Source of the DNA: Nageia nagi
Taxonomy: Eukaryota; Pinophyta
Reading direction: 5' to 3'
DNA length: 64,000 nt
Assembly: GCA_050084985.1 (NCBI GenBank)
Contig: JBITNC010000001.1
Span: forward strand, 133,920,001 to 133,984,000
Positions 11,990 through 23,263 of this stretch are shown one piece after another. The notes under the pieces are model-generated. The model saw only the letters and a list, made by a program, of their open reading frames with translations. It was not told the DNA's origin and searched no databases. The first letter of the stretch is position 1; each line of letters opens with the position of its first letter. The position numbers were made by a program, and so were the translations under genes.

Positions 11990-14900
11990 TGAGGTTTTTA
12001 GCCAAAACTTAAATAATGAACCATCTCATAAATTGTCATACCATTCACAATGAATCTCAAACATTCATCAACAACATTCAAACATTCCTGAATCTGAATC
12101 AAAACTAGAATGGAAAATAAGAAGCTTTATTGTTTATCAATGGAAAAATACATTACAACATTGGATTTGCACAAACCCTCATGCTCAAATAGGAATGGAT
12201 CTCATAGATCCCGAACCCTCATACATTCTCCATCTCTATTCTATTCTAAAAAGAAACCCTAAAACTACCTTAAGTAAAAACAAAGCTAAGCAAACCCTAT
12301 CCCTACTAAATCACATGCATTGGATTTACACCGACTGTGTTTATTACATGAACATCTACTAAAAAATAAGAAAAGGCAATTGGCTAAAATTAGCCTAGGA
12401 AAGATGTCTTCGTATTTTTGCCATAACTTTTAATTCAGATGTCCATTTGAAGCCCTATGATTTTGTTACATCTTTTTTAAAAAGTCATTATTCAAGGCTG
12501 ACAATGTCATCTTATGGCCCAAATTTTCGTTTAATGTATGGTTGGCCAAATTTCAAACATTCTCCCTCTTGATGCTTTGAAGGAGTTTTTGGAAGCATCA
12601 CAAACTGAATATGTCTTCTTTTTCTCTTCTTCCAATTCACCAATAAGAAATTGTCAAGTTTGAAAAAATTTAGTTGGCACCCATATGCCTATGTTCTTCA
12701 AACAAGTTCACAATCAATTTTGCTTCTTCTTGCAAAACAAATAATGGTGCCATTGGAGAATACACTCCTCCTGCATCACAAAACTTACAATTCTTGTTAA
12801 AAATTTCATTTTCAACAAAATTGCTCCAACCAAATTTTGGATCACAAACATTGACCCAAAAAACATCTTCATGTTGATCATATTGATCATTTTCACTTAT
12901 CCAAACAATAGCTTCACAAACCTTCACAATAAGCATCAACCAAAATAGGCCCAACCATTGGCAAACAACAAATGCAATCTGCAAATTGCTCCTCAAACTG
13001 TATTGTACAGACATATTATGGCTGCCAACAAACTGCCCATTTTTAAAAATAACATTTATCAACAACATTGGCAAATAAAAAAACATATCACTCCAACATT
13101 GCTTAACATTTCACTTATTATTGCCAATGTACATACAAACTACAACATCAAGAAACTCATCAGCATTTTGTAATGTAAAAACATCATGTTCAACTATAAA
13201 CATTCTCTTCAAGCAATTTCCACATTCAGCATCATTTGCACAATCACTTTGCAAACCAACATTTGCATTCACAACTTAAAATAATCAACTTCTTTCAACT
13301 TTTCATCAAAAACAATGTTCAAATTTGCCAATTTTGTCTTTATAAGACATTCACGACATAGCCCAATTTTGCCCAACAAATCATCTTCAAATCTGAATAT
13401 CTCAAGTTTCTCCCAACTTTCATAAAGCATACAACTCACAAATTCACCTTCATTTTTATCAACAAAATCTAAACTATCATCCCAAATTGGACTACTAAGC
13501 AAGACCTTATGATCATGAACTTCAATATCAAAACTAGCATCACAAAAACCATGCAAATCAGTAACTAAATAAATATTTTTACCAGCCATTGAAAGATTGT
13601 AATCACCATCAACTTTCTTTATTTTCCCCTTATTTGGAGGTTCTTCAAATTCATCAATCTTTTCCCCCTTTGGAGAAACTTCAAAACTTGCACAATCATC
13701 TTCTCCACAAACTGAAACTACATCAAAAGCAACCTGCTTTGCATTATTAAAATCACAAACAACATCATTTATGAGAAGATCAAAAGCAAAATCATTATCC
13801 CCTTCAAGAGGATCATCTACTTCAGGATCAATGGATGTTGCCTCTTCCATGAGATAATCTTCTTTAATTTCTTGATGTGCATACTCCAAGTAGCCATCAC
13901 TAATACCTTCATTTTGTACATCATCAAACTATTCTTCAATCTCTGGAACAATAGTACTAGGAGATTCAATGTCCCCCTCACTCTCAAGAATACATTCTTC
14001 CTTAATGCATTTTTCAACAATGCACTCTTCAAGTGCTTCACAAATTTTAGGAACAACTATGCACTCTTCTTCATTTTCACAATTCACAATGCCTCTATCA
14101 GAAGCAAAACCTCTCTTGCCTCCTCTTCCTTTGGAATCATACAATCCTCTTCACTTTAAATTTGCTAGGTTAACTTCATAAGTCTTCTTTTACACACAAA
14201 CATCTTTAAAAAACAAGGTTGATCCACACAAGAATTCCCTTCTCTCAAATCATCATAAGCGAATTCATAATCTTGTAGATTATCATTCACACACTCACAA
14301 TCAAATTCACAATTTCCATTTTCATTTCCATGCTCACAAGAAGTATCATTTTTTAAATCAAATACATTTTCAAAAGCATCTCCACAATCTTCTAGATTGT
14401 TACTTTCACAAACATTATCAAATTCTTTAATTAAAATTCCCCAAATTTCACATGTTGTCCTACAATTTGAAATAAGAGGAAAAATATTTGGTTGTATACC
14501 TTTTCTCAAAGTCATGAATGCTATAAAATTTCGATATTATTCCTCCTTCTTCAAACATCTCTCTTCACCTTCAAGGTTGCTCCAATCCTTAGGTTCTTCA
14601 TAACCACTTTCTACAATCTTCCAAAGACCATGGCCCTTTAAACAAGTCTTTATTTTGATCTTCCACATCCAAAAAGCTTACCATCAAAACTTGGAACTGG
14701 TAGGTTACTGTTGGTAGCCATTACACTAGAGCAACATAAACCCGAATGAAGAACAACTAGAAAACTAATTTAATAAATTTAATTTTCAATTCTCCACAAG
14801 GTTCTCTAACCCAACAATCTTTCAAGTTTATTCACCAAATTCTGAAACACTTCAAAAACTCTTCCACCAAGACATTCATGAGTTGTTTCTACTGCACAAC

Positions 14901-15620
14901 AACCTCAAAATCCATAGGATTTTTAAACCCAAAAAAAAAACTTGATCTCTTTGGCTTTGATCTCACCAACTCTGAAATAAATTTGATCTTTTGGCTCTGA
15001 TCTTTTGGTTCTGATAAACTTGGCTTTGATACCAAATGATGTTTTTAACCAAAACTTAAATAATGACCAATCTCATAGATTGTCACACATTCACAATGAA
15101 TCTCAACATTCGTCAATAACATTCAAACATTCCTAAATTTGAATCAAAACCAGAATAGCTTATTGTTTATCGATGGAGAAATACATTACAACATTGCATT
15201 TGCAGAAACCCTCATGCTCCAACAAGAATGGATCTCATAGATCCCAAACCCTCATACATTCTCCATCTCTATTCTATTCAGAAAGGAAACCCAAAAACTA
15301 CCATAAGTAATTAAAACAAAGTTAAGAAAACCCTATCCCTAGCAAATCACATCTGTTGGATCTACATCGACGATGTTTATTACATCTACTAAAAAAATAA
15401 GAAAAGACAACTAGGTAAAATTAGCTTGGGAAAGATGTCTTCATATTTCGGCCATAACTTTTGACTCGGTTGAGCCCGTTCTTTTTGCAAATTGTGCAAA
15501 TTTCGAAGCTTTATGATTTTGTTAAGTCTTCTTTAAAGAAGACAACGTTATTCAAGGCTGAAAACATCATCTTATGGCCCAAATTTTCGTTTTAGTGTAT
15601 GATTGGCCAGATTTTCAACA
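11990..15620 (-). mobile_element. Complete non-autonomous Copia-type LTR element, 3.6 kb
   Basis: Read on the minus strand, the 5' LTR is 15037-15620 (584 bp), beginning TGTTGAAAATCTGG and ending AAAAACATCA. Two bases later comes the primer site TGGTATCAAAGC. The interior is 12560-15036. A polypurine tract AAGAGGGAGAA lies at 12560-12570, next to the 3' LTR at 11990-12559 (570 bp). The 5-bp target duplication GATTT is exact (11985-11989 and 15621-15625). The interior has a Copia-type gag start but no protease, integrase, RT or RNase H, and is too short for them. Mobilisation would need enzymes from another Copia element; that is inference. Confidence 0.9.
12670..14721 (-). pseudogene. Copia-type gag N-terminus joined to acidic, Cys-rich unknown protein
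   Basis: The frame starts at ATG 14721-14719 (MATNSNLPVPSFDGK), a classic Copia gag opening. After a small frameshift come a W-x-x-K-I-K-TCLKGHGLWKIVESGYEEP block and TLRKGIQ-NIFPLI, both typical of the Copia gag (UBN2/DUF4219) fold. From about 14450 leftward it leaves known gag sequence. It becomes very acidic with scattered cysteines (for example CEFDCECVNDN, EEECIVV, EKCIKEECILE), then a mixed region with SPIWDDSLDFVD and FCDASFD. It ends HRHMGAN-stop at 12670, about 100 bp before the polypurine tract. One stop near 13930 and two or three frameshifts break it; intact it would be roughly 680 residues. I do not recognise the acidic part. It has no CCHC knuckle, no protease DTG/DSG and no RT motif. 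Confidence 0.7.
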
Positions 15621-16405
15621 GATTTTATGTCTTGGTTGGCTCAACCAACCACAAATTAGAAAAGGCTTCTCCCCAAAGAGCACTATAAAAGAAAGATGAG
15701 GGCATAACTTGAAGAATGTCTTGATATCTTTTAAACCCCCCTTTTGGAGCACATGCTTCTATCTCTCTCAAATGACAAAAACCCTACGTAGAAACCCCAT
15801 CTTGTGAATTCAAATTCTTAAGTTGGCTTTTAGGCTCTAGCGCATCATATATTCAGAAATTAAGCCTTGGATAGCCTTGGTGTAGTAGGAGTGAAGATCT
15901 ACCCTAGTCGTTCAATTTTGAAGGTGAAGAAGGGATCCTAGAGTTCGTCCTAACCTTAGGAAGTGTGAAGTCAACTTCAAGGAGACAGTTTGGTGAATTT
16001 CGAAATCTTCGTTGTGGTGTACTTGGCTCTCTAGTGAGACGTCACCCCATTGGAGACATTTTGAGCTCTTTGAGGTCTCATTCTTGGTTTGTTGGATTAT
16101 GTTGGAATTATTGGTATTTATCTCATATTTTGTGTCTCATCGATTCTCACCTTAATTTCGGAATATTTGTGAATGGGTTGGATGCATGGTGTATTTTGCC
16201 CTAATTTCCTTATTTTGAGTACTTGCATGAATTGCCTCATTTTTAAGGTTAATTTCACATTTATTTGAGTTATTTAAATATTCTAAGTACGCTAGGGTAT
16301 AATTTGGTAATTTTGGAAATTAATTTAAGATTGGAGAAATAAGGTAGAATTGGAATTTGCTATTTCGTTATAAATTGTGCTTGCCCTAGTTTGAGAATAT
16401 TACAG

Positions 16406-16980
16406 TGGTATCAAAGCTTTGGATCTTACCAACCTATGGAGATCCATTGGAGATAGATCTAAGTTGGTTTTCAATACTCTAATGAGTGTGGTATTCAAGA
16501 TCTGATCTTGCCAAGGAGATTACAATGGTATCCAAGTAAATTGATCTAAGTTGGTTTTCAGGACTCAAGGAGGTTCTTTCAGACCTAGGGGTTGAGCAGT
16601 TTAGCTAAGGTGAAGAATTTTGCAATCAAAGTAAATTTGTCGAGCTTGGGAGGAGTTCGTCCAAGGTTAGGGCCTTCCTGAGTGCCCTAGATCCAGCTAA
16701 AACAGTCTTGTAGAGTGACGTCTAGCCCTGGAAAAAGTCATTAGAATTTTTGAGGTACTGTTTTGCATTATTTCTAAATTTTTGGAAAATATCTCGATTT
16801 GGGAGTCATAAAGCAAGTAGTCCAAAATTTTAGAAATTTTCAGCTTCACCCTCAGCATCCACTTAGTTAAGGATTGGTCATCTAATTTTAGAAGACATAT
16901 TTTTTCAAATTTAATGGGATTTTTAAAGACAAATATTACAATGGTATCAGTGGTAATTGACCTTTGGTTACAATAGTATC
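16406..16980 (+). promoter_or_regulatory. Primer-binding site and three downstream look-alikes
   Basis: The primer site TGGTATCAAAGC (16406-16417) directly follows the 5' LTR end ATTACA-g and fits the initiator-Met tRNA 3' end with one mismatch. The same LTR-end/primer-site junction recurs as ATTACA-aTGGTATCCAAG (16526), ATTACA-aTGGTATCAGTGG (16942) and GTTACA-aTAGTATCAAC (16974). The repeats are embedded in otherwise non-coding leader. Whether the extra sites are used is unknown. Confidence 0.6.
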
Positions 16981-17233
16981 AACATTGGTGGATTGTGCAT
17001 TGAACCCTAGCTACAACGTTGGGCACTTGGAGAGCCCAACCAACCACTTGAAGGCCCAATTTCTAAAAATGAAAGACAAAGCTTTGAAGAAATTTATTCA
17101 ATCGGATCAAGGAAAGAAAAGGCCACACTTGCAACTTGCAAAACCCTTGTTTCTTCCTAAACAAAAAGCGGATCCAAAATTGGTATTCGAAGCACAGCCT
17201 AGGGAGGTAATCGCCCTAGTTAGGGAGTACTAG
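16964..17233 (+). pseudogene. Unknown retroelement leader frame (gag position)
   Basis: An 89-residue frame lies in the gag position of the composite element. It contains ALNPSYNVGHLESP and a lysine-rich stretch (MKDKALKKFIQSDQGKKRP). I see no zinc knuckle or known gag core. It may be the N-terminal remnant of a structural protein. A partly readable continuation with stops runs to about 17480. Confidence 0.3.
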
Positions 17234-17483
17234 GAGAAATCAAAAAATTTTGAAGTGTCGAGTCTTTTTTTTACTATATGGATATGAAACATGCCCCAAC
17301 CCCACCAAAACATGAGGAAATTAGCTTTTTTTCATTATTGTCCAAAGTTATAAAGTTTTTGCTTATGTAAGGAAGAAAAGGAAGATGATGTTCTACCACA
17401 TTTGAAAAGTGATATCAATGAAAGGTATGAGATAGAAACTGATTTTTGCAATAATTCATGCACTTGGGATAGTATTTCAGAGG

Positions 17484-18111
17484 ATGGAAAAATTGTCATT
17501 GATAAATGCAAAACATGAAAGGCAAGCTTTGTCTAAGGTTGATGACTACATAGAATTTATTGAAAATATAATCCAAGGCAAGCAAAATGGTTCCTCTGCT
17601 AATGTACGAACCATGATGGGCATAATGAGCAAATTGAAGTCGATCTATGCACAAATGCTTAACGATAGGCTATTCATAGATGCAATTTTTAAACAAAAAG
17701 GAGCAAAAATTTTGGACAGCTCTGAAGGGTATGAATCCGATTTTGAATTCTTTTGCAAAGAGGGTTGGAAAAGAAAATTATTGATCCAGCTGAAAACAAA
17801 TCAGAAGCCTTTTCTCAATTTAATGACATCCTATGGTTCATGAATGATAAGATCCATAGCGAACAAGATATTTCTCTCTATTCTTGGATGAGGATACAAG
17901 GTGTAATGGAGAAATTGAAGATTATATTGTCACAAATGACCAACAATAGGATGTCTACAGACAAAGTATTTAGACGGATAAGGAAGAGTTTGAGTCAAAC
18001 ACTTTGTCCCAAAAAAGTTAAAAATAAAATTCAGAGTCCACAACAAGAAAAAACAGAATCAGATCTTGAAGAAAAGGTTGAAAGCCCTAGAGAAAGTTGC
18101 ATGGAGGATGT
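17484..18111 (+). pseudogene. Unknown protein with internally duplicated domain
   Basis: Two overlapping frames (17484-17843 and 17753-18154) are one coding region with a frameshift near 17770. The first half carries MSKLKSIYAQMLNDR followed by FIDAIF. The second half carries MEKLKIILSQMTNNR followed by STDKVFR about 280 bp later. The two halves align along roughly 70 codons at both DNA and protein level, so a domain has been duplicated. The C-terminus is lysine/glutamate-rich. No family is recognised. It is cut off at 18112 by the inserted gypsy copy. Confidence 0.4.
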
Positions 18112-19021
18112 TGTGATGATCCAAAATTTAAATTCAACCACAAACTCGCAATAGAGGATCATCAAGCACCAACATCATGTCTAGGGCATCCACAATACAC
18201 AATCAAACCCTCAAGCATACAACATTAGGGTTAGGGCATTCATATTAAACATTCAGATACCCAAAATGCCAACATCCAAGTATAACAAGCAAGATCCAAT
18301 GGTCAATACATCTAAACACCGTCTGGCATTTGCAAACATACAACAATGAATAACTTATCAAAATGCTAACGACTGGCTCATGAAGCATAAGCAATCCAAC
18401 GCATGCACAAGTATGGAATACAACACATAAATGAGATCCAAAGCCCTTTGGCTGTATATGAATGATAAGCAATGAACACAATACAATACCAAGCCCAATA
18501 GGCAATCGTTTGCCTAAAGGGAGCCAACTATGGCACAACATTCTACAATTCTCAATGTCGAACAGCTATAGAACCACAGGATAGATTCACTCCCACATAT
18601 ACCGAATCCTCTCCACCGAAGGTGCCCTCCTCGAAACTGGGATAACCATTAAAAGTGAAGTAAACCCTTGGAATGCCATCGGATGGGCAAGGTGCTCCAC
18701 CTATGTTGTAGATAATCAATATCCCACTGCCTGACTACCCTCTAGATGCTTCGCCTAGGAATGGAATGCTTAGCGCCACTAAAACTTGTGCCCGAAGGTT
18801 TGTAGTAAGTGTAATGATCAATAATAGTTGTCCAATACTGAAGCTCCAATGTTTATTTATACATTACTTTTGTCCGAAACTCACCTAGGAGTCATCCCAA
18901 GCCCATCTAATCCAACGTTGGGTATATGGGGGGCCCAATCACTTAAAGTGCCAACGTGGGGATTATGATCACTCATAATGCCAACATGGGGTCATAATCA
19001 CATAATATGCCAACATGGCTT
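18112..19021 (-). mobile_element. LTR family copy B (truncated 3' LTR)
   Basis: It begins TGTGATGATCC at its outer end and shares the landmarks of copy A (CAACATTAGGGTTAG, CTCTCCACCGAAGG, CCAACGTGGGG). A minus-strand TATA-like box (TGTATAAATAAACA) lies near 18846-18860. The right-hand end (start of U3) is missing and abuts the pol remnant directly. Confidence 0.6.
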
Positions 19022-19990
19022 CTACAAATTAGGAAGTGCTAGCACAAGTGCACTAATAATCTTTTGCATCAAAGTATCAAAAGATGTTTCTTGTTGTTTC
19101 CCCCATTGGAAAACTTGCCTCTTTTTGGTTACATCATGTAAAGGTGAAGCAATATGAGAGAAATCAACAATAAACTTTCTCAAATATTGGACAGCACCTA
19201 AGAAACTCCTTACTTTAGTTACATTAGATATAGGATCTATCTTAAGTTGTCCGTGACCAATAACATGGCCCAAATACACCAAAGACTCTTTGCCAAACTC
19301 ACATTTTGAATGTTTCAATAATAACTTTTCCCTATGCAAAGTTTGAAACACTTGTCTAAGATGTACATGTTCTTCCCAAGTCGAAGTATAAACAAGAATA
19401 TCATCCAAGTATACAACAACAAAAGAATCAATAAATGGATGAAGTACATCATTCGTTACCCTCGTAAAAGTGGCTAGTGCATTGCACAAAACAAGCCACT
19501 CAAATAAGCTTTGTCTTGTATTGAAAGCAGTCTTCCAAATGTCCTCCTAATTGATTCTAACTTGGTGATATCTACTCCTCAAGTCCAGTTTTGTGAAGAA
19601 TCTTGCCCCTTGCAACTGATCCAAAAGATCATCTATCTGAGGCAAAGGATAGCAATTTTTTATGGTGATTTTGTTTAGTGCTCTATAGTTAATGTACATT
19701 CTCCAAGTTTGATCCTTTTTGGGAACCAAAACAACAGGTGATCCACATGGAGATGTACTTGGTCTGATCACACCTTGATCAACCAACTCCTAAATCTGCC
19801 TCCTTATCTCCCCTTGCTCCAAAACTGATTGCAGATAGAAAGCTATGTTGGGCAATGAAGCATCAAGTAAAAATTGAATATCATGTGGTATATCTCACAT
19901 AGGAGGTAATCCCTATGGCTCTGCAAACAAGTCTACTCCCAAACCAAATCCTGCATTTTTTCCTGTCTTTTGCATGTCACTAACGGCCTA
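19022..19990 (-). pseudogene. Ty3/gypsy reverse transcriptase, RNase H start
   Basis: The frame at 19547-19786 carries the RT finger/palm start: [20 protein letters not shown], then [11 protein letters not shown] and [15 protein letters not shown]. After a frameshift the frame at 19022-19489 carries the catalytic VVYLDDILVYT (YxDD box), then CEFGKESLVYLGHVIG, the RT-RNase H connector FLGAVQYLRKFI and QWGKQQETSFDTL. The protein stops at ALPNL-stop, where RNase H should begin, at the junction with the LTR remnant. The copy is dead through frameshifts, stops and truncation. Confidence 0.9.
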
Positions 19991-20159
19991 CAATTAGTAT
20001 TGCACGTCGCTGATACAATGAGATTCACCTCACCCAAGGCTCATGTTTTCATTCTAATTAGAACAAACATTTTAGAAGCATTCACAAGATGTTTTACCTT
20101 ACTGGCAATGACCAAAGGTAGCTTTTTCCTGCTTTTATGTGCACTTGCTAAAAACAACT

Positions 20160-21120
20160 TTCCATCTTTCACCAAGAACAATTTGTTCAATCTTATGTAA
20201 TAGATACCATCTTTATCCTACGTATATGGGTTACCAAGAATAATACCACAAATGTCTAAAGGACCAACATCAACCACAACTTCATCAATGTAATTTGCAC
20301 AAATAGCAAATTTCAACGGCTTCGTCAACCCCTCAATGAAGAGGAAACCCAACCTCTCCTCCGCAATGTGATTAATCATAACAGCTATCCTCTGGAACTC
20401 CATCACAAACTCATCCACTACTCCTGACTATCTCGATGCCATCAAGTCTTGCAAGTAATCATTCTCCCTCTTCCCGTCAAACCTCTTCACTAGCCTCCTA
20501 GCAAACTCATCAAATGAGGTGATGAGTGATTACCCTTAGCTGATAACTCCATGCTGCTAGGGCATCACCCTCCAAGTGCAATGATGTGAAGTGAATCGCA
20601 TCCTCCTCCACCATGAGTCTACAGCTGATGTCGCCATGCCCTAGCCGTCATCTTCTTCCCATCATACAACGACACTTGCATCTTGTTGATCTTTTGCTGC
20701 AAATCATTCTTCTCCTCCCACTGGCTCCCTGAATGTCGTGGACCATGCATACTACCACCCTTCAACCCCAAGAGCTCAAGATAGCCGTTGAAGTTGACGT
20801 CTCTCCTCAGACCAGGATCCAACATGGAATACTCCCTGAAGATCTGGTTCAACTCCATCGAACTAGGTACCATATTCTTCAAAGCCTCCCCTCTCTTCTG
20901 TGCAAATATGGGCTTGGACAGCTTCAAAATCACAAACTGCTCCTCCATTCTACCAACGTCCTCCTCTAGGTACATTCCTAGGAGAGGATTTGTACCTTGG
21001 GATGCTCTGTGTGAGTGAGATCTCACGAATGTGGCCTCTGGCTGCCCTAACTATCCATGATGGGTGGATTGTCTATCCCTCAAGCTCCTTGGTCTCCTCA
21101 AGCTATGCTCCCGATTAGAC
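20160..21120 (-). pseudogene. Ty3/gypsy gag joined by deletion to protease tail
   Basis: From the right, 20619-21026 is an N-terminal gag region with a coiled-coil-like stretch. Then come the gag core ALHLEGDALAAW-type sequence near 20560-20610 (read through stops) and a DEFVMEFQRIAVMINHIAEE block with RLGFLFIEGL at 20310-20418. Right after this the frame runs into DVGPLDICGIILGNPY, a phrase characteristic of the C-terminal half of the gypsy protease. The zinc knuckle and the catalytic Asp of the protease are therefore missing. The junction is an internal deletion. Confidence 0.7.
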
Positions 21121-21149
21121 CTAAATTAATTACCAGATAAAGATGGAAG

Positions 21150-22290
21150 TTTCAGATCATGTGAACAATAAGACAGCAGACTTTTGTGATGCATTTGAAG
21201 GTTTCTATTGACCACTTTTCACTCCATCTTTGTGAAACCTTTGAGGAGTTTAAGGAAGACGTGCACCTCTTGAAAATTTGGATTGACCTTGGAGAAGCTG
21301 TTGTGAGGTATGAAACAATTCCTGATCTTGTTTTGAATTGTGACAGTAGTAGGTTGATGGGAGTTGGCCCTAGAAAAGCAATGAAGGAGTGGTTTCCTTT
21401 GATCTTGATATGGCCGACTGTCATCATCCATAACACTGTTTGGGATTGCACACTCTGTGATGATTACAATATTGAAGTTTTGGCTGACAGCAAAAAGAAT
21501 GTTTGGGGAAGTCTTGTTGAAGACATTCAATACCACCGTAATGCATTCAGACTGCAGCATTGATGGTGTTTTGGACCACATCCTTACTAACCTTTTGAGC
21601 TACACCTTTGACAAAAATAAAGACAGCCACTGCTGCATTTGTGAGACTGTTTGGGGCTGTGTCTTTCATGGCCATCACAATTATGTTTATCATTATGTTT
21701 TGAGGTGTATTCCTAACAATTTTGAGGCTACATTTGGCATCGGATCTAGTCTTTCATGACTGCTGTGTTGTACATTAGACCTGAGCATTTTTTTGGGATT
21801 GCTGTAGTTGTGTTTTGGACTGCATTCATAAGGACTGTTGCTGCACTTTCAAAGATATTTCGTGCAAATGGGGCTGCACATTCGTGGTTGTTCCAAGCAG
21901 TAGATGGAAGAACATTTTGAGCAGTCTTAAGGAGAAATTTTGGGGACCGAATAATACTGCTTAAGAGCGATGTTTCGCTGATTTCCAGAGATGGATTCTC
22001 AATAGCAGTTGGGGCTGCAGTAATGAGGATGATGTCTATGTACTGGGTTGTACATCTGCTGATCCCTTGGACTGTACTTTCCAAGAACAAGAGGACTGAT
22101 TTGCACACTTTCAAGTTGATAGATGATGATGACGTGATTGCTGTTTTAAAAGCTTTAGGAAATGAAGGGAATCAGTGTCGGGTGTATTTGGAGAGTTGGT
22201 ACAGCCAACAAGCAGTAATATGGGGAGAAAGTCAGGCCTGATCTCTACAAAATCAGACCCATCACAGTTGAGTATCTTCATCAAATTCAA
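21150..22290 (-). pseudogene. Unknown frames, open on both strands, in 3' part of composite element
   Basis: Between the inserted gypsy copy and the polypurine tract lie about 1.1 kb open on both strands. Minus-strand frames at 21219-21581 and 21746-22114, with readable sequence between them (a phrase AMKDTAPNSLTNAAVAVF near 21640), are alanine/asparagine-rich. They seem to repeat a loose 35-40 residue module (SPNILF, APNSLTN, APFARNIF, SPKFLLK at module starts). Plus-strand frames at 21186-21563 and 21760-22241 are also long. Antisense frames in the 3' region are known from several plant LTR retrotransposons. I cannot tell which strand was coding, and no family is recognised. Confidence 0.35.
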
Positions 22291-22314
22291 CATGGGGCAA
22301 CTATGGGATGATCA

Positions 22315-22656
22315 TTGGAGGCCGCATTCATTCTCCTTTATCTGATATTGTTCTTTGGTTTCGAATCTTACCTTAACATGGTGAGATTTTTTGCATCCTT
22401 GTTTGCTCCTGACATCCGGGATACTAAGGAGAAGAAAGCACCACCTTGGCATGATGGTTCCAGCTTAGTGATGTTGACGATAGTGTTGGCCTTGCTTGAG
22501 GGCAAACAATTTTTGGAGGGGTGGATTTGTAATATTCCAAAATTAAGGCGTTCTATTTCTACATGCCTAATTAAATGGGATGCTCATCTTCATTATGATT
22601 TTGGGATAATTAGAGTTATTTTTGGATTTCGTCCTCCACAAGCTAGAGACGGTTGA
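22315..22656 (+). other. Open frame across polypurine tract, probably not a gene
   Basis: This 113-codon frame starts before the 3' LTR and ends inside it. The part before 22528 (hydrophobic FILLYLILFFGFESYL, then charged residues) might be the C-terminus of the element's last protein. The part after it is LTR sequence. The polypurine tract GGAGGGGTGGA (22515-22525) lies inside. Confidence 0.3.
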
Positions 22657-23263
22657 TTTATCAAATAGAGCATATCATGCAAATCATTTTGATAGGTTAC
22701 ACGATAGAGTTTTGTCAAGAAACTAGGAAGATATGGCACTTTGAAGTTCCTCACAGGAGCTATAATTATGATATCGTGCGTGCAGGTCCCACTAAGTTAA
22801 TTTATTGCAATTTTGTCACTTAAAGTGGGACATCCTTCCTCTAGATGGAATTATTATTGCTTTTGAGTATTTTAATGAATTTAATTCTTATGATGATGGA
22901 TTTACCAAGGTTGGAAAACTCACACTCGAGGATTACCCGACCAGGAAAAATTTGGAGAGTACTCAGCAAAAACTCGACACCAAAACTCGACAAAAAAAAA
23001 ACACCAACATTTTATGAAACAAAATACAAAAACATATTTAAATAAGGAATTAGTGAGCGACAATGATCATTGATTGTTTATGACCATTAATGATCATCAA
23101 AAATAGTGAATACAACAATGTCTATAATCATAACTCATAACTCAAAAGTAAAGTAGTTCTAAACATCTAAATAGTAAAGTCTAAAGACTACTAGTGCTGG
23201 AATAAAAAATAAGTCTAGACTCTAAGAGTCTAACTCTAAAGTACTAAACTACTAGTGGCGTAA

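Larger units (their letters stand above)
11468..16404 (+). mobile_element. 5' LTR of composite element, split by a nested element
   Basis: The LTR halves are 11468-11989 and 15626-16404. They match 22528-22905 and 26455-27355 of the 3' LTR in order; shared phrases include 'GGGTCCCACTAAGTTAATTTATTG', given here only by its position near 11728, 'CTTGGTCAGCTATATTGTAA' near 11948, and 'ACCACAAATTAGAAAAGGC' near 15648. The first base pair of the LTR is mutated (TA for TG). Net LTR length is about 1.30 kb. The LTR is split by the element at 11990-15620, with GATTT duplicated on both sides. Confidence 0.85.
18112..21130 (-). mobile_element. Truncated Ty3/gypsy copy inserted in the composite element
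   Basis: On the minus strand this runs gag (about 21130-20330), protease remnant, RT and the start of RNase H (to 19022), then a truncated LTR of the A-D family (19021-18112). The 5' LTR, leader, integrase, polypurine tract and most of U3 are missing, and part of gag through early protease is deleted. Because the LTR follows pol in the right orientation, this copy links the four LTR copies of the window to a Ty3/gypsy lineage. No target duplication is visible because the right end is truncated. Confidence 0.75.

Noticed and set aside
15630-16404. Separate short LTR (0.78 kb) as a tandem LTR-interior-LTR structure
   Set aside because: The upstream segment 11468-11989 proved to be the first part of the same LTR, separated only by the nested element with GATTT duplication.
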